A stretch of 64,000 bases of DNA, taken from contig CAVOYU010000002.1 in assembly GCA_963700775.1 (NCBI GenBank), positions 186,001 to 250,000 on the forward strand, written 5' to 3'. Below, piece by piece: positions 45,895 through 54,783 of this stretch. Every line of letters starts with the position of its first letter. Within the stretch, counting starts at the first letter, position 1. This DNA comes from Thermohalobaculum sp963700775 (GTDB lineage Bacteria > Pseudomonadota > Alphaproteobacteria > Rhodobacterales > Rhodobacteraceae). The position numbers and the translations under genes are program-made. Below the pieces are notes generated by a model that was not told the origin of the DNA, did no database searches, and saw only the letters and a program-made list of their open reading frames with translations.

Positions 45895-46824
45895 ATGCTC
45901 AGCCGGGCCGCCGAGAACCTCTACTGGATGGCCCGCTACGTCGAGCGGGCCGGCGCCACCGCGCGGTTGATCGAGATGGGCCAGCGCATGGCTATGCTGC
46001 CGCGCTCCTACAGCCGCGACGAATGGCGCTCGGTCGCCCGGGCGGCGGGCGCGATCGACCTGTTCGAAGACGAGCCGGTGATCGACGAAACCGCCATCAT
46101 CCGCCTCTTGATGCTGGACCGCGACAACCCATCGTCGATCCGCTCCTGTCTCGAGCGTGCCAGGGCCAGCGGGCGGGCCGTGCGCACCGCGCTGACCCGC
46201 GACATGTGGGAAGCGCTGAACGAGGGCTGGCGAACCCTCGAGGGAACCGATCTCGTCACCGCCCACCGCGACCTGCCGCCGCTGCTCGACTGGGTCAAGC
46301 AGCGCAACGCCCTGTTCCGCGGCGCCGCCACCAGCTCGATGCTGCGTTCGGACGGATACGATTTCGTCATGGTCGGCGCCCATGTCGAGCGGGCCGACAT
46401 GACGCTCCGGCTGCTCGACGTGAAATACTACGTGCTGCTGCCGGAGACCGAAGTGGTCGGCGGCGGACGCGACCATCACCAGTGGACCAGTGTCCTGCAC
46501 GCGACCTCGGCGTTGCGCGCCTATCACCATGTCTATATGGGCGACTACGCCCCATGGAAGATCGCCGACTTCCTGATCCTGAACCCGGCCTTCCCCCGCT
46601 CGGTCGCCTTCTGCTACGAGCAGCTGAACACCCATCTTGGCCGGCTGGCGCGCGCCTACGGAAAGCGCCATGCCTGCCATGCGACGACGGCCAGGATGAT
46701 CGCCGAGCTCGACGACCTCGAGATGGGCGATGTGTTCCAGACCGGACTGCACGAGTTCATTCAGGAGCTGCTCGCCACTACGCGGCGCCTGCATGGCGAA
46801 ATTTACTCCGCTTACCATTTCTGA
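45895..46824 (+). CDS. Alpha-E domain protein (DUF403/COG2307)
   Basis: A 309-residue all-helical protein. It begins MLSRAAENLYWMARYVERA, the conserved alpha-E start, and has later Glu-rich helix motifs (GAHVERADMTLRLLDVKYY). It starts two bases after the ATP-grasp gene stop, and the transglutaminase gene follows eight bases after it. The family almost always co-occurs with COG2308 ATP-grasp and transglutaminase genes and probably forms a complex with them. No enzymatic activity has been assigned. Confidence 0.9.
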   Translation: MLSRAAENLYWMARYVERAGATARLIEMGQRMAMLPRSYSRDEWRSVARAAGAIDLFEDEPVIDETAIIRLLMLDRDNPSSIRSCLERARASGRAVRTALTRDMWEALNEGWRTLEGTDLVTAHRDLPPLLDWVKQRNALFRGAATSSMLRSDGYDFVMVGAHVERADMTLRLLDVKYYVLLPETEVVGGGRDHHQWTSVLHATSALRAYHHVYMGDYAPWKIADFLILNPAFPRSVAFCYEQLNTHLGRLARAYGKRHACHATTARMIAELDDLEMGDVFQTGLHEFIQELLATTRRLHGEIYSAYHF

Positions 46825-46832
46825 GGCTGCAC

Positions 46833-47636
46833 ATGCGCCTGACGATCCGTCACCAGACAGACCACGACTACGATCCCGCGCCGAAGCGGGTCGGGCTGCG
46901 GCTCAAGCTGTTCCCGGCGGTGATGAAGAGCCAGGCACCGTCCGGCTGGACCGTGCGGGTGAACGGCACCGAGGTTACGCCGATGGTGACCAACGGCTTC
47001 GGTGATGCCGAGGCGCTCTGGTTCTCGGAGCCCGGCGACAGCCGGATCGAGGTTCTGGCGGAAGGCACGGTCAACACCACCGATACCGCCGGCGTCGTCA
47101 ACCGTTTCGGCGCTGCCCCGCCCGATGTCTATCTGCGCCAGACCCCGCTGACCCGGGTCGACGCCGAGATCCTGACCCTCTCCGGGGCCGCCGACGGCGA
47201 CGATCCGCTCGGCCGGATGCACGCCCTGTCGGCCGCGGTTCACGAGGCGATGGTCTACCGCCCGGGCGTCACCGACAGTGACACCACCGCCGCCCAGGCG
47301 CTGGCGCTGGGTGCGGGCGTCTGCCAGGACAAGACCCATCTCCTGATCGCCGCCGCACGCGCTGCCGGTATCCCGGCCCGCTACGTCGTCGGCTATCTTC
47401 TGGACGAAACCGAGCCGCTCAGCGAAACCCATGCCTGGGCCGAAGTCCATCTCCAGGGCCTCGGCTGGGTTGGCTTCGATCCGACCAACCAGATCTGCCC
47501 GACCGACGCCTATGTGCGTCTCTGCGCCGGCCTGGACGCCGACGACGCGGCTCCGATCCGCGGATCGATCCAGGGCGCGACCGAGGACCGGCTGACGGTT
47601 TCGGTCGAGGTCGCCAATGCGCAGAACCAGCAATAG
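46833..47636 (+). CDS. Transglutaminase-like protein of the Anbu cluster
   Basis: A 267-residue protein with an N-terminal beta domain (about 1-90) and a transglutaminase core with the papain-type triad: Cys in GAGVCQDKTHL, His in SETHAWAEV, and Asp in GFDPTNQ. GAGG precedes the ATG. It is the third gene of the ATP-grasp/alpha-E/transglutaminase block. In this setting it is expected to cut or transfer a peptide or amide linkage made by the ATP-grasp protein. Confidence 0.9.
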   Translation: MRLTIRHQTDHDYDPAPKRVGLRLKLFPAVMKSQAPSGWTVRVNGTEVTPMVTNGFGDAEALWFSEPGDSRIEVLAEGTVNTTDTAGVVNRFGAAPPDVYLRQTPLTRVDAEILTLSGAADGDDPLGRMHALSAAVHEAMVYRPGVTDSDTTAAQALALGAGVCQDKTHLLIAAARAAGIPARYVVGYLLDETEPLSETHAWAEVHLQGLGWVGFDPTNQICPTDAYVRLCAGLDADDAAPIRGSIQGATEDRLTVSVEVANAQNQQ

Positions 47637-47669
47637 ACCGGACGCCCGGGACCGGGCCGGCGGCACGGC

Positions 47670-48638
47670 GTGACCGGACGCCCGGACCCGGCGTCGCCCG
47701 GTCGCCGCACCGGGTCCGAGATCGGACAGGCGCTCGAATCGATCTGCGACAGGATCCGCGCGGAAGAAGAGCGGGGCACGGTCGCGACGTACATTCCCGA
47801 GCTATCCCACGCGGACCCGGCCAGGTTCGGGATCGCCGTCTCCCTGCGTTCCGGCGAGATGGTAAGCGCGGGCGATGCGGAGGAACCGGTGACGCTCCAG
47901 AGCGTCTCCAAGGTCTTTGCACTCGCGCTGGCGCTGGGCAAGACCGGCGACGCGCTCTGGCGCCGCGTCGGTCGGGAGCCTTCCGGTCTCGCCTTCGATT
48001 CGATCCTCCAGCTCGAGCATGAGCGCGGAATCCCGCGGAATCCCTTCATCAATGCGGGGGCCATCGTCACCAGTGATGCGATCCTCGCCGGCCATCAGCC
48101 GAAGGAGACATTGGGCGAGATGCTCCGCTATGTGCAATTCCTCGCCGATGACGACGACATCCATATCGACCGCGCGGTTGCGGCGTCGGAGGCGGCGACC
48201 GGGCATCGCAACTACTCCCTCGCGCATTACCTGAAGTCGTTCGGCAACCTCGAAAGCCCGGTTGATCTGGCGCTCGGCGTCTATTTCCACCAATGCGCCA
48301 TTGCGATGAACTGCCGGCAGCTGGCAAGTGCCGGGCGGTTCCTGGCTTTCGGCGGGCGTCTGCATGATGGCGGCGCCCGGATCGTCGCGCCGGGGCAGGC
48401 GCGGCGGATCAATTCGATCATGCTGACCTGCGGCCATTACAACGGCTCGGGCGAGTTCGCTTACCGCGTCGGCCTGCCCGGCAAGAGCGGCGTCAGCGGC
48501 ATGATCCTCGCTGTTGCGCCCGGAATCGCCAGCATCGCCGTCTGGTCGCCCGGCCTGGACGGAAACGGCAATTCCCTGCTGGGAACCCGCGCGCTTGAGT
48601 GGATTGTCAACGATCTTGGGTGGTACATCTTTCAGTAG
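47670..48638 (+). CDS. glsA: Glutaminase A
   Basis: A 322-residue serine-type glutaminase of the beta-lactamase fold. The active-site pair is in LQSVSKVFAL (Ser-x-x-Lys), and further family blocks are present: ERGIPRNPFINAGAI, NYSLAHYLKSFGN, and PGKSGVSGMIL (GKSGV lid region). It converts glutamine to glutamate and ammonia in the cytoplasm. GTG 47670 follows the transglutaminase stop by 33 bases, on the same strand. It lies between the transglutaminase and Anbu genes, which is not part of the usual cluster, so it may feed glutamate or control glutamine for it. About 25 residues at the N terminus are an extension without homology. Confidence 0.9.
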   Translation: MTGRPDPASPGRRTGSEIGQALESICDRIRAEEERGTVATYIPELSHADPARFGIAVSLRSGEMVSAGDAEEPVTLQSVSKVFALALALGKTGDALWRRVGREPSGLAFDSILQLEHERGIPRNPFINAGAIVTSDAILAGHQPKETLGEMLRYVQFLADDDDIHIDRAVAASEAATGHRNYSLAHYLKSFGNLESPVDLALGVYFHQCAIAMNCRQLASAGRFLAFGGRLHDGGARIVAPGQARRINSIMLTCGHYNGSGEFAYRVGLPGKSGVSGMILAVAPGIASIAVWSPGLDGNGNSLLGTRALEWIVNDLGWYIFQ

Positions 48639-48762
48639 GCAAGCGGCGGCAGGCGTGGGTGGACAATTCCTTCCCACGGACGACCGCTTGACGCTGTCGA
48701 GGAAAATTGCCTATGGGCAGTCGCCGCGGCACGCGGGAACCACGTGAACCGGAAACGCACCG

Positions 48763-49503
48763 ATGACCTATTGCATGGCGCTCAACGTCAAGGCCGGCCT
48801 GGTGATGCTGTCCGACACCCGCACCAATGCCGGTGTCGACAACATCTCGCGCTTCCGCAAGATGTTCACCTGGGAGAACCCCGGCGAGCGGGCAGTCTGC
48901 CTGATGACCGCGGGCAACCTGTCGCTGACCCAGGGCGTGATCGCGCAGATCGACGAGGACATCGAGCGGGCCGAGGCCGGCGACGATGTCGAGACGATCC
49001 TGAATGCCCCCTCGATGTACCGCATCGCCGAGATCGTCGGGGATCACTTGCGCGCCATGCAGTCGCGCCACCGCGAGGCGCTGCTGGGGCAGGGGGCGGG
49101 CGTGGATGCCTCGATCCTGGTCGGGGGCCAGCGCGCCGGCGGGCGGCACCGGCTGTTCATGGTCTACTCGGCCGGCAACTTCATCGAATCGACCGACGAC
49201 ACCCCCTACCTCCAGATCGGCGAGCACAAATACGGCAAGCCGATCCTTGACCGGGTGATCACACCGGACACGCCGCTCCGCCGCTGCCTGAAGGCGGCCT
49301 TCGTGTCGATGGACTCGACGCTCCGCTCGAACCTCTCGGTCGGCATGCCGCTGGACCTGGCGGCGATCCGGGCCGGCGAATTCCGGTTCCACATTCATCG
49401 CCGCATCGAGGCTGACGACGAGGAATTCAGCCAGATCAGCCACTTGTGGTCCGACGCGCTGCGCACGGCCTTCGCCTCCCTGCCCGAGATCGGCCAGGAT
49501 TGA
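48763..49503 (+). CDS. Anbu, proteasome-related peptidase
   Basis: A 246-residue Ntn-type hydrolase of the Anbu (ancestral beta subunit) family. The N-terminal Met is followed by the putative nucleophile Thr (MTYCMALNVKAGLVMLSDTR), with Asp/Lys positions of the proteasome beta fold (SDTRTNAG near residue 17, RKMFTW near residue 32). No propeptide is present, as in other Anbu proteins, so maturation needs only Met removal. Anbu forms large open-ring or helical assemblies. The substrates are unknown; the neighbouring ATP-grasp, alpha-E and transglutaminase genes suggest a peptide-tagging and cleavage pathway. The 124-base gap from glsA has no clear promoter. Confidence 0.92.
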   Translation: MTYCMALNVKAGLVMLSDTRTNAGVDNISRFRKMFTWENPGERAVCLMTAGNLSLTQGVIAQIDEDIERAEAGDDVETILNAPSMYRIAEIVGDHLRAMQSRHREALLGQGAGVDASILVGGQRAGGRHRLFMVYSAGNFIESTDDTPYLQIGEHKYGKPILDRVITPDTPLRRCLKAAFVSMDSTLRSNLSVGMPLDLAAIRAGEFRFHIHRRIEADDEEFSQISHLWSDALRTAFASLPEIGQD

Positions 49504-49541
49504 CCGCGTCATCGGGTCGCCTCGCATTTCAGCCAAGAGAG

Positions 49542-49551
49542 GCCATATGGC
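49542..49551. promoter_or_regulatory. Palindrome upstream of cysD
   Basis: A perfect 10-base palindrome GCCATATGGC lies 97 bases before the cysD start, in the only gap before the sulfate-activation operon. It may be a regulator site, but no -35/-10 pair could be fixed. Confidence 0.25.
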
Positions 49552-49648
49552 ATCCGGCCGCGGTTTGCTCTTGTCATCTGTGGCGGGCGATGTAGGTCTT
49601 GCCTCCGCTCAGTGATACGAACCGGACCGACCCGAAGGACGCCTGCCG

Positions 49649-50551
49649 ATGATCCGCCTCACCCACCTTGCCCGCCTCGAGGCCGAGGCCATCCACATCA
49701 TGCGCGAGGTTGCGGCCGAGGCCGAGAACCCGGTGATGCTCTATTCTGTCGGCAAGGACAGCTCGGTGATGCTGCATCTGGCCAAGAAGGCGTTCCATCC
49801 CTCCGTGCCGCCCTTCCCGCTGATGCATGTGGACACCACCTGGAAGTTCAAGGCCATGTACGCGTTCCGCGATCGCATGGCGAAGGAGATGGGCATGGAC
49901 CTGATCGTCCATGTGAACCAGGAGGGGATCGAGCAGGGCATCGGCCCCTTCTCCCACGGCTCCCAGGTGCATACCGACGTGATGAAGACGGTTGCGCTGA
50001 AGCAGGCGCTCGACAAGTACAAGTTCGACGTGGCCTTCGGCGGCGCGCGCCGGGACGAGGAGAAGAGCCGCGCCAAGGAGCGCATCTTCTCGTTCCGCAC
50101 CGCCGCCCATCGCTGGGACCCGAAGAACCAGCGGCCCGAGCTCTGGAAGCTCTACAACACCCGCAAGGCCAAGGGGGAATCGATCCGGGTCTTTCCGCTG
50201 TCGAACTGGACCGAGCTCGACATCTGGCAGTATATCTACCGCGAGAACATTCCGATCCCCGACCTCTACTTCGCCGCCGAGCGCCCGGTGGTGAAGCGCG
50301 ACGGCATGCTGCTTATGGTCGATGACGACCGGCTGCCCCTCGCCGATGGCCAGATGCCCGAAAATCGCTGGGTCCGCTTCCGCACCCTCGGCTGCTGGCC
50401 GCTGACCGGCGCCGTGGAGTCGAGGGCGGCGACGCTCCCGGAGATCATCCAGGAGATGCTGCTGACCACAACATCCGAGCGCCAGGGCCGCGCCATCGAT
50501 CACGACGCCTCCGCCTCGATGGAGAAGAAGAAGCAGGAGGGCTACTTCTGA
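49649..50551 (+). CDS. cysD: Sulfate adenylyltransferase subunit 2
   Basis: A 300-residue ATP-sulfurylase small subunit of the PAPS-reductase-like fold. PP-loop motif SVGKDSSVMLHL is near residue 35, followed by HVDTTWKFKAMYAFRD, FGGARRDEEKSRAKER and the C-terminal ARG-type helix (TSERQGRAIDHD). It catalyses adenylation of sulfate to APS together with CysN. The stop overlaps the cysNC start (TGATG). Length and all motifs are normal. Confidence 0.96.
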   Translation: MIRLTHLARLEAEAIHIMREVAAEAENPVMLYSVGKDSSVMLHLAKKAFHPSVPPFPLMHVDTTWKFKAMYAFRDRMAKEMGMDLIVHVNQEGIEQGIGPFSHGSQVHTDVMKTVALKQALDKYKFDVAFGGARRDEEKSRAKERIFSFRTAAHRWDPKNQRPELWKLYNTRKAKGESIRVFPLSNWTELDIWQYIYRENIPIPDLYFAAERPVVKRDGMLLMVDDDRLPLADGQMPENRWVRFRTLGCWPLTGAVESRAATLPEIIQEMLLTTTSERQGRAIDHDASASMEKKKQEGYF

Positions 50552-52452
50552 TGGCCCACAAGGACGAGATGATCGCTACCGACATTGTCGGCTACCTGCA
50601 GTCGCACGAGAACAAGAGCCTGCTGCGCTTCATCACCTGCGGCTCCGTCGACGACGGCAAGTCGACCCTGATCGGCCGGCTGCTGTATGAATCGAAGCTG
50701 ATCTTCGAGGACCAGCTCGCGGCGCTGGAGGCGGACTCGAAGAAGGTCGGCACCCAAGGCGAGCGGATCGACTTCGCGCTGCTGGTCGACGGCCTCGCCG
50801 CCGAGCGCGAGCAGGGGATCACCATCGACGTGGCCTACCGCTTCTTCTCGACCGAGAAGCGCAAGTTCATCGTCGCCGACACGCCCGGCCACGAGCAGTA
50901 CACCCGCAACATGGCGACCGGCGCCTCCACCGCCGATCTCGCGGTGGTGATGATCGACGCCCGCAAGGGCGTCCTGACCCAGACCAAGCGGCATTCCTTC
51001 ATCGTCTCGATGCTGGGGGTCAGGCACGTCGTCCTCTGCATCAACAAGATGGACCTCGTCGGCTACGCCCAGCACGTCTACAACGACATCGACGAGGAGT
51101 ACCGCGAGTTCGCCCGGACCCTCGGCATCCCCAGCATTGTCACCATCCCGATCTCTGCGCTTGAGGGCGACAACGTGACCGGGCATTCGGACCGGATGCC
51201 CTGGTACAACGGCCCGGCGCTGATGGAGTATCTCGAGACGGTTGACGTCGAATCCGACGATCAGGCGAAGCCGTTCCGGTTGCCGGTGCAGTGGGTCAAC
51301 CGCCCGAACCTCGACTTCCGCGGCTTCTGCGGCCAGATTGCCTCGGGAACGGTGCGCCCCGGCGACCGGATCAAGGCGCTGCCCTCGGGCCGCGAGAGCA
51401 AGGTGGCGCGGATCGTCACCTATGACGGCGACCTCGACCAGGCGGTGGCCGGCCAGTCGGTCACCCTGACGCTGGCCGACGAGATCGACATCTCGCGCGG
51501 CGACGTGATCGCCGCGGCCGAGGCGCCGGCCGAGGTTGCCGACCAGTTCGAGGCCCACATCCTGTGGATGTCCGAGGCCCACATGCTGCCGGGCCGCCCC
51601 TACATCATGAAGGTTGGGGCCAGGACCGTTACCTGTACGCCGGCATCGCCGAAGTACAAGGTCAACGTCAATACCTTGGAGCACTTGGCTGCCAAGGCGC
51701 TTGAACTGAACGAGATCGGTGTCTGCAATCTCTCCCTGGACCGTGACATCGCCTTCGACCCCTATGACCACAACCGCGAGACCGGCGGCTTCATCCTGAT
51801 CGACCGGATGACCAACGAGACGGTCGGCATGGGTCTGCTGCACTTCGCGCTCCGGCGCGCCTCGAACATCCACCGCCAGGCGATGAAGATCGACAAGGCG
51901 ACGCGGGCGGCGCAGAAGAACCAGAAGCCGGCGATCCTGTGGTTCACCGGGCTCTCGGGCTCGGGCAAGTCCACCATCGCCGACATCGTCAGCCAGAAGC
52001 TCCACGCCATGAACCGGCACACGGCGACGCTGGACGGCGACAACGTCCGCCATGGGCTGAATCGCGACCTCGGCTTCACCGATGTGGACCGGGTCGAGAA
52101 TGTCCGCCGCATCGCCGAGGTGTCGAAGCTGATGGTCGACGCCGGGCTGATCGTGCTGACCTCGTTCATCTCGCCGTTCCGGGCCGAGCGGCAGATGGCC
52201 CGCTCCATCGTCGAGGACGGAGAGTTCGTCGAGATCTTCGTCGACACCCCGCTCGAGGAGGCCGAGCGGCGCGACGTCAAGGGGCTCTACAAGAAGGCCC
52301 GCGCCGGGCAGATCAAGAACTTCACCGGCATCGACTCGCCCTACGAGGCGCCGCGCGCGGCCGAGATCGTGATCGACACGACGAAGGTGACGGCCGAGCA
52401 GGCCGCCGACCAGATCATCGCTTGGCTCGATGAGCGGGGGTATCTGGCCTAG
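50551..52452 (+). CDS. cysNC: Bifunctional sulfate adenylyltransferase subunit 1/adenylylsulfate kinase
   Basis: A 633-residue fusion. Residues about 20-445 are the CysN GTPase: P-loop GSVDDGKSTLIGRLLYE, G3 DTPGHEQYTRNM, G4 NKMD, then beta-barrel domains. Residues about 460-633 are APS kinase (CysC): P-loop GLSGSGKSTIAD, DGDNVRHGLNRDLGF, and IDSPYEAP. CysN couples GTP hydrolysis to APS formation with CysD; CysC then makes PAPS for sulfation or assimilation. This fusion is common in alphaproteobacteria. It may supply sulfate groups for the polysaccharide genes, but general sulfate assimilation is the simpler role. Confidence 0.96.
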   Translation: MAHKDEMIATDIVGYLQSHENKSLLRFITCGSVDDGKSTLIGRLLYESKLIFEDQLAALEADSKKVGTQGERIDFALLVDGLAAEREQGITIDVAYRFFSTEKRKFIVADTPGHEQYTRNMATGASTADLAVVMIDARKGVLTQTKRHSFIVSMLGVRHVVLCINKMDLVGYAQHVYNDIDEEYREFARTLGIPSIVTIPISALEGDNVTGHSDRMPWYNGPALMEYLETVDVESDDQAKPFRLPVQWVNRPNLDFRGFCGQIASGTVRPGDRIKALPSGRESKVARIVTYDGDLDQAVAGQSVTLTLADEIDISRGDVIAAAEAPAEVADQFEAHILWMSEAHMLPGRPYIMKVGARTVTCTPASPKYKVNVNTLEHLAAKALELNEIGVCNLSLDRDIAFDPYDHNRETGGFILIDRMTNETVGMGLLHFALRRASNIHRQAMKIDKATRAAQKNQKPAILWFTGLSGSGKSTIADIVSQKLHAMNRHTATLDGDNVRHGLNRDLGFTDVDRVENVRRIAEVSKLMVDAGLIVLTSFISPFRAERQMARSIVEDGEFVEIFVDTPLEEAERRDVKGLYKKARAGQIKNFTGIDSPYEAPRAAEIVIDTTKVTAEQAADQIIAWLDERGYLA

Positions 52453-52778
52453 GCGCGGGAGCTGGCCAAGACCGCCGCTTCTCCGCCATGTCGCGGACAT
52501 TCCGAAGGGCGCTCCCGGACATCGGCATTGTGCCGCAGGCTGAACCGCGCCGGTTTTCCCGGAGGCTGGTTTGTTTGAGTCGCGCCACCAGAGCGAGATC
52601 TCGGGCTTGGGCAATGAATCGGGCTTCCGCTTCGGCCGGTCGACGGAACGTCGCGCGGGATTCCGAAACGCCGCGCCGGATCGCCGGATCGATCCCGCCC
52701 GTCGGAAAATCCGCGGCGCACAGCCTCTTGGCCGCGGCCCGGGCCTGTGCTCTGCTGACGGTCAGGCTGGGGAGGACC
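52453..52778. other. Non-coding stretch between cysNC and the decarboxylase genes
   Basis: These 326 bases carry no supported gene. An open frame crosses it in phase with the decarboxylase, but it is Arg/Ala/Ser-rich without family similarity. GC-rich short inverted repeats are present. A good ribosome site GGGGAGGA is at its end. Confidence 0.4.
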
Positions 52779-53301
52779 ATGACAGCAGAATCGTTCGAAG
52801 TCCTGGCAGGACGCCCTCTACGACCATCTCCGCGGGATGGGGGTAACGCTGTTCGCCTATGTGCCCGACGCCGGGCACAGGGTGCTGATCGACCGCTCGC
52901 TGGCCGATCCCGGCGCCGTCTCGGTGCCGCTCACAACCGAGGCGGAGGGCGTGCCGATGATGGCCGGTCACCATCTTGGCGGCGGGCGCGGCGTGCTCCT
53001 GATGCAGTCGAGCGGCGTCGGCAACTGCGTCAACCAGTTCGCGCTGATCCCGCTCGGCCGCTTCCCCTTCGTGACCATCGTCTCGATGCGTGGCGAGTTC
53101 GGCGAGCAGAATCCCTGGCAGCTGCCGATGGGGCAGGGGGTACGCCCGGTGATGGCGGCGATGGGCCTGCACTGCCTTACCGCCGATCGGCCCGACGAGG
53201 TGATCCCGACGGCGACCGCCGCCGTCAACATGGCCTACAAGTCCAGTGCCGGGGTGGGCATGCTGCTGAGCCAGCGCCTGCTCGGCGCCAAGGCGTTCTG
53301 A
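52779..53301 (+). pseudogene. Thiamine-diphosphate decarboxylase alpha subunit (sulfopyruvate/phosphonopyruvate decarboxylase-like), +1 frameshift near the start
   Basis: ATG 52779 with GGGGAGGA before it begins a frame that fails after about 12 codons; from there the conserved pyrimidine-binding domain is read in the next frame (DALYDHLRGMGVTLFAYVPDAGH, LMQSSGVGNCVNQFA, VTIVSMRGEFGEQNPWQLPMGQ). Removing one C at about 52812 joins them to 173 residues. The Gly-Glu region and the QSSG motif match ComD-type sulfopyruvate decarboxylase alpha subunits. The beta subunit gene follows. An alternative is that translation begins at ATG 52837, but that would remove the first helix. Confidence 0.75.
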
Positions 53302-53312
53302 GGGAGCGAGCC

Positions 53313-53900
53313 ATGAGCGACGACCGGACCCTCGACCGCAAGCTCGCCGTCCCGGCGCTGATCGGCGATCCCTCGGACCTGCTGATCGTCTCCGGTCTCG
53401 CCGGCGCCGCCAAGGACGTGGCCGCCCATACGGGCGAGAGCGACAATGTCTACCTGATGGGGGGCGCCATGGGGGCAGGGGTGCCCTTCGCCCTTGGTCT
53501 CGCCTATGCCCAGCCGTCCCGCCGGGTGCTGGCGGTCACCGGAGACGGCGACCTGATGATGAGCATCGGCATTCTCTCGACCATCGGCGTGATGCAGCCG
53601 CCGAACCTCGCCATCCTCTGCGTCGACAACGGGCATTACGGCGAGACCGGCTACCAGGCCGGCCACACCAGCCGGGGCGTCGATCTCGAGCAGATCGCGC
53701 GGGGCTCGGGCATCGCCGCGGCGCATACGGTGTCGGCCGAGGCCGACTACGCCGCCGCGGCCCATGCGCTCCGCCATTCGAACGGCCCGGCCTTCGTCTG
53801 GCTGAGGGTCTCGATCGCCCCGCCGCCGGCCTACAAGCGCAGCTTCGACGCGGCCGAGCGCAAGACGATCTTCCGCCGCGCGCTGCTGGGGCACGGCTGA
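53313..53900 (+). CDS. Thiamine-diphosphate decarboxylase beta subunit (sulfopyruvate/phosphonopyruvate decarboxylase-like)
   Basis: A 195-residue protein with the thiamine-diphosphate/Mg site: GDGDLMMSIG near residue 77 followed about 25 residues later by VDNGHYGETGYQ, and an upstream MGGAMGAGVPFALGLA helix. GGGAG precedes the ATG. It pairs with the alpha subunit just upstream. ComE-type sulfopyruvate decarboxylases have the same split layout and would yield sulfoacetaldehyde. The position after cysDNC hints at sulfonate chemistry, but no sulfolactate or Xsc gene is in view, so phosphonopyruvate or another 2-oxo acid remains possible. Confidence 0.8.
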   Translation: MSDDRTLDRKLAVPALIGDPSDLLIVSGLAGAAKDVAAHTGESDNVYLMGGAMGAGVPFALGLAYAQPSRRVLAVTGDGDLMMSIGILSTIGVMQPPNLAILCVDNGHYGETGYQAGHTSRGVDLEQIARGSGIAAAHTVSAEADYAAAAHALRHSNGPAFVWLRVSIAPPPAYKRSFDAAERKTIFRRALLGHG

Positions 53901-53982
53901 TCGTCATCGGCGCCCGGAGCGGAAGCGCCGGCCGGAGGTGCCGGCCGGCGTCGCGGAATCTCGGCTCGGCCGACGGCCTGGT

Positions 53983-54783
53983 TCAGACGAAGATGAACTC
54001 GCCGTTGTCGAACAGGGTCCAATCATCACCCGAGAATCGGGCGAAGGTGACGGTGTCGCCGAAGCCGTCGACTTCGCCGTCGAGATCGAGCGTGAGCTGC
54101 GTTCCCGCGCCGCCGAACTGGGTCGTCCACAGGCCGTCCAGATCGGTCACGTCGGTGAAACCGAAGGCCGAGAGGTCGATCCGGTCCTGGTCCAGCGTGA
54201 AGTCGGTGATCAGGTCCTGGCCGTTGTCCAGGCCGAACACGAAGGTATCGGCCCCGCCCAGCTTGATGCCGGAGCCGGACGCGAAGTCGCCGGTCATCAT
54301 GTCATTGGCGTTCATGCCGCTGATCAGGGTGTCGTCGCCGCCCTGGAAGGTGCCGTTGCTCGCCGACTGCACGTCGCCGACCATGGTGTTCCGGGCACCC
54401 TCGCCGCCGCCGCCGACCAGCGTGTCGTTGCCGCCGGTATAGCTGCCGCCGTCCGCATCGACGAACCGGTCGTCGCCGTAGATGATATTGTCGACGAGCC
54501 CGCCCTTGCCCTTGCCCTTGTCCGAGCCGTCCTGGTCGCCGCCGTAGAGCATGTCGTCTCCGAGGCCGCCGCGCAGCAGGTCGCTGCCGCCACCGCCGGT
54601 TATCTCGTCGTTCGCCGCAGACCCGGTTATCGCGTCGTCGCCGCCGCCGGTGAGGATCGTGTAGCCCTGGTCCGGATCGGCGGGATCGACCGTGGCAAAG
54701 ATCTCGTTCGCCCCGCCGCCGAACTTGAACACCTTCACGCCGCCCTTGCCATCGAAGGGCGAGGTCAGAAACTTTGCAGGCAT
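53983..54783 (-). CDS. Small RTX-type calcium-binding secreted protein
   Basis: A 266-residue protein with no signal peptide. It begins PAKFLTSPFDG and contains modified RTX units spaced by Gly-rich loops (TGGGGSDLLRGGLGDDMLYGG) with a Lys/Gly insertion between repeats. A serralysin-like C domain (DNGQDLITDFTLDQDRIDLSAFGF, shown here as two joined segments) leads to the C terminus GEFIFV. This end matches that of the RTX protein at 9064 (DFVFV), both acidic then hydrophobic, as in PrtD-type signals. ATG 54783 has GGGAG eight bases upstream. No exporter is adjacent. Function unknown. Confidence 0.82.
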   Translation of the reverse strand: MPAKFLTSPFDGKGGVKVFKFGGGANEIFATVDPADPDQGYTILTGGGDDAITGSAANDEITGGGGSDLLRGGLGDDMLYGGDQDGSDKGKGKGGLVDNIIYGDDRFVDADGGSYTGGNDTLVGGGGEGARNTMVGDVQSASNGTFQGGDDTLISGMNANDMMTGDFASGSGIKLGGADTFVFGLDNGQDLITDFTLDQDRIDLSAFGFTDVTDLDGLWTTQFGGAGTQLTLDLDGEVDGFGDTVTFARFSGDDWTLFDNGEFIFV

